Shown here: in pieces, positions 54,801 through 62,326 of the stretch
How the letters are laid out: every line of letters starts with the position of its first letter
Numbering within the stretch: position 1 is the first letter of the stretch
Origin: Geminocystis herdmanii PCC 6308
Lineage (GTDB): Bacteria; Cyanobacteriota; Cyanobacteriia; Cyanobacteriales; Cyanobacteriaceae
DNA: 64,000 bases
Direction of reading: 5' to 3'
NCBI RefSeq assembly: GCF_000332235.1
Contig: NZ_CM001775.1
Coordinates: 3,312,704-3,376,703 of the forward strand
Made by a program: the position numbers and the translations under genes
The notes under the pieces: model-generated
What the model saw: only the letters and a program-made list of their open reading frames with translations
Database searches by the model: none
What the model was told of the DNA's origin: nothing

Positions 54801-54981
54801 ACCGTTGGCGATCGTGGTTTTGGGAGGTTTATTTACTTCTACTGCCTTAACTTTATTGGTGATACCTGCCCTTTATGCCCAATTTGGTAAATGGTTAGTG
54901 CCTAAATCACAAGGAAATAAAGGAGAAATTAATGATTGTATTTCAACAGAAATCAGAATCCCTGTCAAATCAGAACAATAA
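51817..54981 (+). CDS. Heavy-metal efflux RND pump (CzcA/NrsA-like)
   Basis: A 1054-aa inner-membrane RND transporter of the HME (CzcA/CusA) class, driven by proton motive force, which would export metal ions (Ni, Co or similar) with an adaptor and outer-membrane channel. Landmarks: the first TM and porter start MPLDVFPEFAPPQVDIHTEA, IESAVNGLPGV, the TM4 proton-relay region with GSVVDDSIVDMENCYRG, IFAPMGFAYL, the second-half LPEFQEKSMV and the twelve-helix arrangement ending LLVIPALYAQFGKW. Length is normal. No outer-membrane channel gene (CzcC/TolC) is in the window. Context (rppAB, dmeF, adaptor) supports metal efflux in the manner of nrsBA. Confidence 0.88.
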   Translation: MLNSLLNQILKNSIAQRWFIVIAAIFVTVWGVISVTQMPLDVFPEFAPPQVDIHTEATGLAPEEVEAQITVPIESAVNGLPGVTTVRSSSKVGLSMVHVVFDQTADIYKARQAVTERLQQVTSQLPEGTHTPEISPLVSPLGTILQYAFTINGQGQTSLMDLRRLVETTLSNQILSVAGVSQVTIYGGDEKQEQVLVNPDKLKSLNVSLNEVTEATRGSNSNAPGGFLIGGGQELLIRGIGQVKSIEDLQQSVVKVQGDKPILLKDVAEVKTASVLKRGDASFNGQPAVVLMINKQPDVDTPTVTKGVERVIESLQGTFPADVQIARTFRQANFIDSAIRNVSGSLLQGIIIVSVVMLLFLMNWRTAIITLSAIPLSLLIGLMLMKAFGLEINTMTLGGLVVAIGSVVDDSIVDMENCYRGLRKNQAQGDPKHPFQVVYDTSVEVRLAVIFSTVIIIVVFAPIFSLTGVEGRIFAPMGFAYLLSIVASTLVAMTLSPALCAILLANQRLPQEGTFISRLAERLYRPLLNIALKAPQLILGIALASLVATMAIAPSLGRVFLPEFQEKSMVNSMVLFPGVSLDMTNRAGMVLSKSLESNPLYEWVQVRAGRAPGDADGAGVSMAHVDVELSDLALKNREASVQQLREEFLKLPGVAPNIGGFISHRMDEVLSGVRSAIAVKIFGSDLVELRKIGEQVRDAIAPIEGVVDLQLEPQLPIRQVQIHYDRMAAANYGLTMSAISEVVETALNGQIVSQVPENQQLVNIIVGLPESARNNLDAIRAIPLKTPTGDIIPLETVAKVEYGMGANVVNREDVSRLIVVSTNVAERDLGSVVGDIQKAIREKVQLPNGYFIQYGGQFEAEQNATNNLLLYSILAAVVIMILMFFSVKSFPATIAIMINLPLALVGGIASIMLTGGVISIASLIGFITLFGVAVRNGLLLVDNYNQKFSQDIPVKVVVYKGSLERVNAILMTALTSALGMLPLAMASGAGNEILQPLAIVVLGGLFTSTALTLLVIPALYAQFGKWLVPKSQGNKGEINDCISTEIRIPVKSEQ

Positions 54982-55267
54982 TTCAGTAACAATGTCGATA
55001 AGATTACGTTCAATAAATTTAACTCAGCATCTTTTCTGGAGAAATCTATTCCTAATTCCTAATTCTTCATTTCTAATTCCTCTTTCACATTTTGTTACAT
55101 ATCATTTATGATAGGTAGATGTGTCTTAAAGAATTTTTATGGCTTGACCATGATAAATTCTTATAGCTGTGTTGTTCAATCCTGAAAACACTTATTTCCG
55201 TTAAGAGTCATCCTTGAGAGAAAAACCAATTGACTCTTAATACATTATCAATATAAAAAACTTTATT
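54982..55267. other. Upstream region of fusA
   Basis: A 286-bp AT-rich gap separating the RND gene from fusA. It holds a short TTCCTAA-type array (about 55045-55080) and a probable fusA leader. No gene or stable terminator is evident. Confidence 0.4.
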
Positions 55268-57361
55268 ATGGCAAAAGATCTCAGTAAATATAGAAATATA
55301 GGCATTTTCGCTCACGTTGACGCTGGTAAAACTACCACTACAGAAAGAATCCTTAAATTAACTGGTAAGATTCACAAAATCGGTGAAGTTCATGATGGTG
55401 CAGCTACCACTGACTTCATGGAGCAAGAACAGGAAAGAGGTATTACCATTCAATCCGCCGCTACAAGCTGTTTTTGGAAAGATCATCAATTTAACGTTAT
55501 TGATACTCCCGGACACGTTGACTTTACGATCGAAGTATATCGTTCTCTCAAAGTGCTTGATGGTGGTATCGGTGTATTCTGCGGTTCTGGGGGGGTTGAA
55601 CCTCAATCCGAAACTAACTGGCGTTATGCTAACGATTCTAAAGTAGCTCGTATTATTTATGTTAATAAACTCGATCGAACTGGAGCAGATTTCTATCGTG
55701 TTGTTAAACAGGTTAAAGAAATTTTAGCCGCCGAACCTTTAGTAATGGTGTTACCCATTGGTGTGGAAACCGAATTTAAAGGAGTTGTGGACTTATTAAC
55801 CCGTAAGGCTTGGATTTGGGATGATTCGGGTGATCCTTTTGCTTACACCATTGAAGAAGTCCCCGCCGACATGAAAGACGATGTAGAGGTATATCGTGAA
55901 CAGTTAATCGAAACTGCGGTACAACAAAACGATGACTTAATGGAAAAATACCTCGAAGGTGAAGAAATTGCCATTGATGACATTAAACGTTGTATCCGTA
56001 AGGGTACTCGTGATTTGGCTTTCTTCCCCACCTATTGCGGTTCTTCCTTCAAAAACAAAGGGGTACAATTAGTTTTAGATGCGGTGATTGACTATTTACC
56101 TGATCCTACCGAAGTAAATCCTCAACCGATTACTGATATTGAAGGGAACGAAACTGGAGAATTTGCCATTGTTGATGCAAACGAACCTTTACGCGCTTTA
56201 GCTTTCAAAATTATGGACGATAGATATGGTGCTTTAACTTTCACCCGTATTTATTCAGGGGTGTTAAGTAAAGGGATGACCATTTTAAATACCGCTACAG
56301 GTAAAACCGATCGTGTTGGTCGTTTAGTGGAAATGCACGCTAACGATCGTATTGAGATTGACACAGCTCAAGCCGGGGATATTGTTGCCATCGTGGGTAT
56401 GAAGAATGTGCAAACTGGTCACACTTTATGTGATCCTAACAACCCTGCAACCCTTGAACCCATGGTATTCCCTGATCCCGTTATTTCGATCGCCATCAAG
56501 CCTAAAAATAAAGGTGGTAACGAAAAAATGGGACTTGCCCTTAGTAAAATGGTACAAGAAGACCCCTCTTTCTACGTTGAAACCGATCAAGAAAGTGGTG
56601 AAACCATCATTAAAGGTATGGGTGAATTACACCTCGATATTAAAGTAGATATTCTTCGCCGTACTCACGGGGTAGAAGTCGAGGTAGGTAAACCTCAAGT
56701 AGCTTATCGTGAATCGATCACAAAAGTAGTTAATGATAGTTACACCCACAAAAAACAATCTGGTGGTTCTGGTCAATTTGGACGTATCGACTACACCGTT
56801 CAACCGGGTGAACCGGGTACGGGCTTCCAGTTTGAATCAAAAGTAACTGGTGGTAACGTACCCCGTGAATTTTGGCCTGCGGTACAAAAAGGCTTCCAAG
56901 CTAGTATCGTTAAAGGTGTCTTAGCAGGTTTCCCCTGTGTTGACTTAAAAGTCACCTTAACTGATGGTGCATTCCACGCTGTGGACTCTAGCGCGATCGC
57001 CTTTGAAATTGCCGCGCGTGCAGGTTATCGTCAATCTATTCCTAAAGCGGGTCCTCAGTTATTAGAACCGATCATGAATATTGATGTGTTCACCCCTGAA
57101 GATCACATGGGAGACGTTATCGGTGATCTTAACCGTCGTCGTGGTATGATCAAATCTCAAAGTACAACTCCTATGGGTGTCAGAATCAAAGCTGAAGCAC
57201 CTCTTAGCGAAATGTTCGGTTACATTGGTGATTTAAGAACCATGACTTCAGGGCGCGGACAATTTTCTATGGAATTTTCTCATTATGCCCCTTGTCCTAA
57301 GAACGTAGCAGATGAGGTTATCAAAGAAACTAAAGAGCGTGAATTAGCCGCCGCTAAATAG
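55268..57361 (+). CDS. fusA: Elongation factor G (slr1463-type)
   Basis: A 697-aa translational GTPase that drives translocation. G1 is [16 protein letters not shown]2 [12 protein letters not shown]3 [10 protein letters not shown]4 NKLDRTGAD. Domains II-V follow in the usual order, with GELHLDI and the C-terminal DLNRRRGMI. By counting from the ATG the protein has Cys105 (VFCGSGG) and Cys242 (KRCIRKG), which match the redox-sensitive pair reported in Synechocystis EF-G Slr1463. The str-operon genes (rpsL, rpsG, tuf) are not adjacent, so this is a stand-alone copy. Length is normal. Confidence 0.97.
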   Translation: MAKDLSKYRNIGIFAHVDAGKTTTTERILKLTGKIHKIGEVHDGAATTDFMEQEQERGITIQSAATSCFWKDHQFNVIDTPGHVDFTIEVYRSLKVLDGGIGVFCGSGGVEPQSETNWRYANDSKVARIIYVNKLDRTGADFYRVVKQVKEILAAEPLVMVLPIGVETEFKGVVDLLTRKAWIWDDSGDPFAYTIEEVPADMKDDVEVYREQLIETAVQQNDDLMEKYLEGEEIAIDDIKRCIRKGTRDLAFFPTYCGSSFKNKGVQLVLDAVIDYLPDPTEVNPQPITDIEGNETGEFAIVDANEPLRALAFKIMDDRYGALTFTRIYSGVLSKGMTILNTATGKTDRVGRLVEMHANDRIEIDTAQAGDIVAIVGMKNVQTGHTLCDPNNPATLEPMVFPDPVISIAIKPKNKGGNEKMGLALSKMVQEDPSFYVETDQESGETIIKGMGELHLDIKVDILRRTHGVEVEVGKPQVAYRESITKVVNDSYTHKKQSGGSGQFGRIDYTVQPGEPGTGFQFESKVTGGNVPREFWPAVQKGFQASIVKGVLAGFPCVDLKVTLTDGAFHAVDSSAIAFEIAARAGYRQSIPKAGPQLLEPIMNIDVFTPEDHMGDVIGDLNRRRGMIKSQSTTPMGVRIKAEAPLSEMFGYIGDLRTMTSGRGQFSMEFSHYAPCPKNVADEVIKETKERELAAAK

Positions 57362-57372
57362 ATTTATGGTAG

Positions 57373-57412
57373 GTTGGGTTAACGAAAGGAAGCCCAACAA
57401 AACTTTATTTTC
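57373..57412 (+). terminator. Weak terminator candidate after fusA
   Basis: GTTGGG (57373-57378) pairs with CCCAAC (57393-57398) across a loop, followed by AAAACTTTATTTT, 12 bp after the fusA stop. It is also a copy of the dispersed GTTGGGTT palindrome. The stem is short and the T-run imperfect. Confidence 0.35.
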
Positions 57413-57693
57413 AATTCAAATATTCTTCTCATGTCGATGATGTCGCAATCTGACATTTTCACAGAAGGAGAATTTTTTTTGTTCATTATTTTGAGTTTTC
57501 AATTTTTCAAGACTTATCGGAAAACTCCATCTTAATCTCCAGAAAATATTTTACATTAGTTAATAGGGATTTAATACTATTCAACCTTTCATGTTTAGTC
57601 CTTTATTGCATAAAGTTCGATCGAACCCTATACATCGATATTCAAAAAACTCTTGTAAAATAATACTAGAAATAAAAAATAGAAGTAGAAAAT
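57413..57693. repeat. Intergenic region with 37-bp direct repeat (copy 1)
   Basis: CTCCATCTTAATCTCCAG and the next 19 bases (57525-57561) recur exactly at 59027-59063. The following 25 bp are about two-thirds similar (GGATTTAATACTATTCAACC / GGGTTGAATATTATTCAACC). 57600-57690 is AT-rich and probably holds the promoter for the next gene. No other feature is visible in this gap. Confidence 0.8.
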
Positions 57694-58233
57694 ATGACAA
57701 CAACAGCAGATGATGTTTGGCAATTGTTAGCAGAGTTAGCCACTGCCCAAAAAGAGACAGAAAGACGTTTTCAAGAAACCGATCGACAAATCAAACAAGT
57801 AAATCAACAGTTAGGGAAACTGGGTAATCGTTTGGGGGAATTTGTGGAGTGGCAAGTACGCCCGTCAGTGGTACGTTTATTTAGAGAGCGGGGGGTTAAT
57901 GTTCATGAGTTACAATCAGATGTTTCGGTAAAAAGAATCGATGGTGGTTTAGAAATTGATTTGTTGGTGGTAAATGAGACGGAAGTGGTGTTAGTAGAAG
58001 TCAAAAGTAAATTAAGTCAAAGGGATGTGGATGAACATTTGGAGCGTTTAGAGAAGTTTAAACGATTAATGCCAAGGTATCAAAATATGAAAGCATTAGG
58101 AGCAGTCGCCGCTATGATAGTTACAGATGAGGTGGCAAATTATGCTTATAGTCAAGGATTGTTTGTACTTGCTCAAAGTGGAGAAAGTATGGTTATTCTT
58201 AATTCCCTTGAGTTTCAACCGAAAAGTTGGTAA
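57694..58233 (+). CDS. PD-(D/E)XK-like protein with N-terminal coiled coil
   Basis: A 179-aa protein of the type often named DUF3782 or restriction-endonuclease-like in cyanobacteria. An N-terminal coiled coil (residues about 12-50, with ETERRFQETDRQIKQVNQQL) is followed by a compact domain with GGLEIDLLVVNETEVVLVEVKSKL, which has the Asp...Glu-x-Lys order of PD-(D/E)XK nucleases (IDLL and VEVKSK). A conserved-looking end LGAVAAMIVTDEVANYAYSQG follows. Such genes are numerous in cyanobacterial genomes and lack experimental function. Coding sequence composition resembles the neighbours. It begins the accessory stretch that ends the window. Confidence 0.7.
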   Translation: MTTTADDVWQLLAELATAQKETERRFQETDRQIKQVNQQLGKLGNRLGEFVEWQVRPSVVRLFRERGVNVHELQSDVSVKRIDGGLEIDLLVVNETEVVLVEVKSKLSQRDVDEHLERLEKFKRLMPRYQNMKALGAVAAMIVTDEVANYAYSQGLFVLAQSGESMVILNSLEFQPKSW

Positions 58234-58270
58234 AACCTGAGAGTGCGATCGCGATCGAACTTTCCCCATT

Positions 58271-58337
58271 TATCGAACCTTGTCTAATTGTAACCTTATA
58301 TTTTTTTGGAAACTTGCATAAATTCAGAAAATGGTAC
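58271..58337 (+). promoter_or_regulatory. Duplicated upstream element, copy 1 (before the TA-like pair)
   Basis: TATCGAACCTTGTCTAATTG, then TAACCTTATA, a T-rich spacer, and TTGCATAAATTCAGAAAATG. The same blocks in the same order, with a 3-bp longer spacer, occur at 59108-59177 before the dynamin operon. In copy 2 TGTATAAT appears as a possible extended -10. Either a shared promoter or a dispersed repeat. Confidence 0.6.
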
Positions 58338-58367
58338 AGGTAAAATTCGATCGAGGAGGATTGAGTT

Positions 58368-58415
58368 ATGTCTAGGGAGAAGCTAATATATAAACTATTG
58401 ATTAAGAGAAATTAA
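58368..58415 (+). CDS. Leader mini-ORF coupled to DUF4258 gene (15 aa)
   Basis: ATG at 58368, with the strong Shine-Dalgarno GAGGAGG at 58353-58359, encodes MSREKLIYKLLIKRN and stops with TAA that shares its last A with the ATG of the next gene (TAATG at 58413-58417). The DUF4258 ATG itself has no good ribosome binding site, so translational coupling is likely. Could be a chance ORF. Confidence 0.4.
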   Translation: MSREKLIYKLLIKRN

Positions 58416-58723
58416 TGAAGTCAATCCACAAAATTCGCTCACAACTTCGTGGCGGTAAATTTCAGTTTACTCGTCATGGTTTGAGGAGGTTAGTAGAGAG
58501 AAATATTAGTAAATCAGAGATAATAGAAACAGGAGAAAATGCTATCATTATTGAGGATTATCCTGATGATAAATATTCCCCTAGTTGTTTACTTTTAGGC
58601 ATAACAATTAATCAACGTTTTTTACATTTACAGGTATCCAGAAAAGATTCTGATATACTGACTATTATTACTTTATATGACCCAGATCCTCAAGAGTGGA
58701 TCAATTATTCTCAAAGGAGATAA
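58415..58723 (+). CDS. DUF4258 protein, probable toxin of a toxin-antitoxin-like pair
   Basis: A 102-aa protein of the DUF4258 type (a RelE/BrnT-like small fold): IRSQLRGGKFQFTRHGLRRL with His-containing RH, VERNISKSEI, IIEDYPDDKYSPSCLLLG and HLQVSRKDSDILTIITLYDPDP. Genes of this type commonly precede a YgiT-type zinc-finger gene, as here. The ATG at 58415 overlaps the stop of a short leader ORF; the YgiT gene starts two bases after its stop. The likely role is toxin, by position and family; mode of action is not known. Confidence 0.75.
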   Translation: MKSIHKIRSQLRGGKFQFTRHGLRRLVERNISKSEIIETGENAIIIEDYPDDKYSPSCLLLGITINQRFLHLQVSRKDSDILTIITLYDPDPQEWINYSQRR

Positions 58724-58725
58724 TC

Positions 58726-58959
58726 ATGAATAAATGTCATGTCTGTGGCTCTAACGAAATTAAGCAGAAATTAGTCAAAGAGACTTTTGAAATTGACGGT
58801 AAATTAGTTATAGTAGAGGAGATTCCTGCTCAAGTTTGTCAACGCTGTGGTGAAATAACTTTTAGTAGTGAAATTGCTGAAAATATTCGTCTAATTATTT
58901 ATAGTAATAAGCAACCAACTAAGTCAATACAAGTGGATGTTTTTGCTTTCTCCGCCTAA
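58726..58959 (+). CDS. YgiT-type zinc-finger protein (MqsA-like antitoxin)
   Basis: A 77-aa protein starting MNKCHVCGSNEI with a CxxC pair and a second pair in QVCQRCGEITFSS, forming the zinc ribbon of YgiT/MqsA-type proteins; between them lies the usual VIVEEIPA strand. Start at ATG 58726 with GGAG just upstream; an in-frame ATG at 58696 overlaps the toxin gene and is less likely. It lacks the C-terminal HTH of full MqsA, so it is the short form found as the antitoxin partner of DUF4258 proteins. Confidence 0.8.
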   Translation: MNKCHVCGSNEIKQKLVKETFEIDGKLVIVEEIPAQVCQRCGEITFSSEIAENIRLIIYSNKQPTKSIQVDVFAFSA

Positions 58960-59026
58960 GTTATTTCTGCTCAGAAATAAGTGAATTTTAAGAATTATGA
59001 GCCAGATCGATCGAACCTCCATCTTA

Positions 59027-59177
59027 ATCTCCAGAAAATATTTTACATTAGTTCGTAGGGGTTGAATATTATTCAACCCTTCCTACCTCGATCGAACTTC
59101 ACCACCTTATCGAACCTTGTATAATTGTAACTTTATAAAAATATTATTAAATTTTGCATAAATTCGGAAAATGCTAC
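59027..59177. repeat. Direct repeat copy 2 and duplicated upstream element copy 2
   Basis: 59027-59063 repeats 57525-57561 exactly. Then GGGTTGAATATTATTCAACC (59059-59078), a palindrome also at 36209. Then 59108-59177 repeats the element of 58271-58337, with TATCGAACCTTGTATAATTG and TTGCATAAATTCGGAAAATG. It ends about 50 bp before the dynamin-like gene. The remainder of the 269-bp gap is AT-rich. Confidence 0.85.
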
Positions 59178-59228
59178 TGATAATTATATAGAAGGAAAAA
59201 TTATCATCGTGTTTTCACACTCCACCCT

Positions 59229-61488
59229 ATGGAAAAACTAGAATTCCCAGATATTCAAGCACAACTCACCCAAGCCAGAGAAAATCTGCAAAGGTTAGGT
59301 AATGCCGTCTCAGAGTTAGTTAACTTATCTCCTGATGTCTTCAACGATGAAGCCATTAAAACTCGTTTACAGGAATTTCAAGAAGCCTACGAGGAAGCCT
59401 CCCAACGCCTTGCTAATCCTTCCTTTCGCATTGACACCATCGGCACTACTTCTTCGGGAAAATCTACCATCGTCAATGCCTTAATGGGGCGTAGAATTGC
59501 CCCCATGGAAGCAGGAGAAATGAGTGGCGGTGTCTTAACCTTAAAGCATTCAGTCGATCGCACCTTAGTCATTGAAGCCACAGAAAACGCTGTCTGGGAA
59601 ACGGGAGAATGGACTGATATAAACGATCGAGAGCTTTACGATCGCATCCAAATGGCTATGCACAGCTATCATGAAGCAAGGAAAAAGAAAGAATATATCT
59701 CCCCTCAAATCACCGCCCATATTCCTTTACTCCCTGCCTGTGATGCTAATTTATCGGGATTACCAGAGGGGATTAATGTTGAGTTTTTGGACTTACCCGG
59801 ACTTAAATCCGTAACAGTTAAAAACTGAAATACAAGAGCCGTTAAATCTTCCATCTTTGCCTGATATTATCCCTTTCAATGCCCGTCTTTTATACTATGC
59901 TCAATGTGCATGGGGTACAAATCCTTTACATACTAACTCTGATGTTACCCCAGAAGCTCGATCGAAGTTAGTGGAATCGTTACTTTGTGATTGTGCCAAT
60001 ATTATCTCAGAAAAAGTGAAGGGCGATCGAGATTTAAAAAATTGGTTTAGAGAATTAGAAGATGACATAGAAGATAATATTCCTATCGATGACGAAAGAA
60101 TCAGAAAACTTTTAAACTATGCTCTTAAATGGAGTGGAGGAGAACAATTATGGGCTTATATTGGAAGGAGAATTAGAGAATCTTTCTTTGAATTAGTAGT
60201 ATTACCTATTTTATTAGATATTTTCAAATCTTATGATAGTTTTGCAAGTTCAGTTAATTTATTCATTCAAACTAGACAAATCGGTAATCTTGAAGATGTC
60301 AAACAAAAACAAGAAAAATTAACGAGATTTCGTCAAGAATTTCCCAATTTAGGAAAAAAGATTAATGATGACTTCAATACAGAATTACAAGAATATATTG
60401 ATGCGATTAAAAGCAAAGATCAAAACCAAATTAATCAAATCATTCAAAAAGCAGAAGCTAAAAAACGTAAGGGTTTTCAACCAATATTTTCGACTATTGA
60501 GGATATAGAATCAGATTTAATGACTGATATTATTATACCGATAAGAGATGCCTTTAAAAACAATAAAGGAGCTTACGATTTGAAAGATGAATTACAAGAT
60601 TTTATTTCTCCTCGTCTTGCCGAAAATATTGCTAGAGAATATGACAATGTTAGTCGTAGAATCACAGTAAATTTTACATCATACAATGGCTATTTAGTCA
60701 AAAAAGTTAGAATGGATGATAAGAAAAAAATTCAAGAATTAGAACATGATGAAAAATATGTTAGATTATTTTTTTACACAATCAAAGATGGTTTAACTGC
60801 AAGAGCTGAATTTACATTACAAGCAAAAGAAAAAAGTTTTACAAATGCTTTAGATGCTTTAGTAAAAGATCAAATAACGAGATTAATTTTATGTATTCCT
60901 GAAGAAATATTAGATTCTTTAGATATTACACTGGCGATAATAAATGATATTGAGAAAAAATTAAATAAAAATTTAACTAAATTGCCTAAAAAGTTGTTTG
61001 ATTTTTATGCTGGAGTTGAAGGAAATACATTTACCAATAATGAACAAATAGGAACAAAAATAGAAAAAAAAGAGAAAGAAGTTGGTAGTTGTTTGAATAA
61101 AAAAACAGAAACTTATATAGAAAAAATCCCAGAGTATGGAAATATAGAATATAAGCAATTATTAATTCCCAATATTGACACAATGGCTCAACAATGGGCA
61201 AATGGGATTGAAAATAGTAAAAGTGATTTATTAGATATTTTATTTGATTGGATTGCTGATAACTTAAATGATTCTACCTATTTATTTAATGAATCTGTCA
61301 ATAATATTCTTAATTTAACTGAAAGATTTTTAAATGAACAATCTCACAAATTATGGGAGCAACAATTAGAATTAGAAAAGTTAGCTATTTTAGAATCCTG
61401 TTACCATAGTGTGAATAATCTTCGTCAAGAATTAGCTCAAAAATTTCAATTAATAGATAAGGAGGTTATTAATGATGGATTCATTTAA
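59229..61488 (+). pseudogene. Dynamin-like GTPase gene broken by an internal deletion
   Basis: Fragment 1 (59229-59828, 199 aa) has a helical N-terminus, G1 IGTTSSGKSTIVNALMG (72-80), a SGGVLTL stretch and G3 LDLPGLKS (188-191), then stops at TGA 59826. Fragment 2 continues in the next frame from EIQEPLNLPSLPDIIPFNARL (59827) through a long helical stalk with heptads to GFI-stop at 61488, about 553 aa. The segment that should carry G4 (TKxD/NKxD) and half of the G domain is missing, with a frameshift at the join. Family members in cyanobacteria are one protein of 700+ aa with a bacterial-dynamin fold for membrane remodelling. Split expression of two pieces is possible; GTPase activity is not expected. 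Confidence 0.75.
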
Positions 61489-62302
61489 TGACATCTTTTA
61501 TGAAATATACAATCAACTGATTGAAGAATTAAAAAAAAATAATAGTTTTTATTGGCTTTTAAAACGTGGTGTAATTTTATGGTCTCAAAAGATTGGCTTA
61601 GAACTTAATATAACAATTTGCAATTTATATGATGATATTCAACAGGCAAGTTGCGAGATTTGGCAAGAATGGAAACCGAAAAAAATCGAAAATACTCAAA
61701 GAGAATTTATTAAAAGTAACCTATACAAAATTGTAAGTAAATTGATTAATAAATCACCATTAAGGAGCATAAAAATGAACAATCCTGATATTATATTTAT
61801 TGTTTTTCTCAGTCTTAATATTACTGCATTCGGTCTTGTAATTTATAAGATTACCGAAAGCGTCTCAAGTTCAAATAATGATGGCTACTTTTTAAATTTG
61901 TCTTCTACACCTATTTCACAGAAACTAATTTTAATAGTTAATGCTCTAAAAAAAGATTGTTTGGACAAAATTAAAAATCAAGATAATAGAATTTTACCCG
62001 AAGATACTGAAAAACTTTATCGTGCGACTAGCTTTTTGTGGATGGGAATTGAATCTGAATTAAATGAACAATTCAAAAATTATAGTGATTATATTGCAGA
62101 AACTGATCAAGAATCTGAATATGATATTTATATTGTTGAAATTAACTTACCAGAAGTAAAAGAAGGCTTGAAAAAAGATGTAGATAAACTAAGTAGAATA
62201 GATGCTTTTCGTGAATTAAGTGATTTACCCGATTTAGAAATTAAAATCTCACCTCGTTTGAAAGTTTCGGTTTATGAAAATACAAATGTTTATGTTCGCT
62301 AA
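61472..62302 (+). CDS. Membrane protein of the dynamin-like operon
   Basis: A 276-aa protein with no family I recognise. The N-terminal 95 residues are helical and basic/aromatic; one transmembrane segment follows (about 105-123: IIFIVFLSLNITAFGLVIY), and the remaining part is soluble and mixed, ending SPRLKVSVYENTNVYV. Its ATG lies inside the last codons of the dynamin-like gene (overlap 61472-61488 in a different frame), so the two are translationally coupled. The following gene starts 24 bp after its stop. The AT-rich coding sequence resembles the rest of the operon more than the core genes. Role likely tied to the GTPase. Confidence 0.65.
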   Translation: MMDSFNDIFYEIYNQLIEELKKNNSFYWLLKRGVILWSQKIGLELNITICNLYDDIQQASCEIWQEWKPKKIENTQREFIKSNLYKIVSKLINKSPLRSIKMNNPDIIFIVFLSLNITAFGLVIYKITESVSSSNNDGYFLNLSSTPISQKLILIVNALKKDCLDKIKNQDNRILPEDTEKLYRATSFLWMGIESELNEQFKNYSDYIAETDQESEYDIYIVEINLPEVKEGLKKDVDKLSRIDAFRELSDLPDLEIKISPRLKVSVYENTNVYVR

Positions 62303-62326
62303 AAATTTATTAAAAGGAGTAATAAA

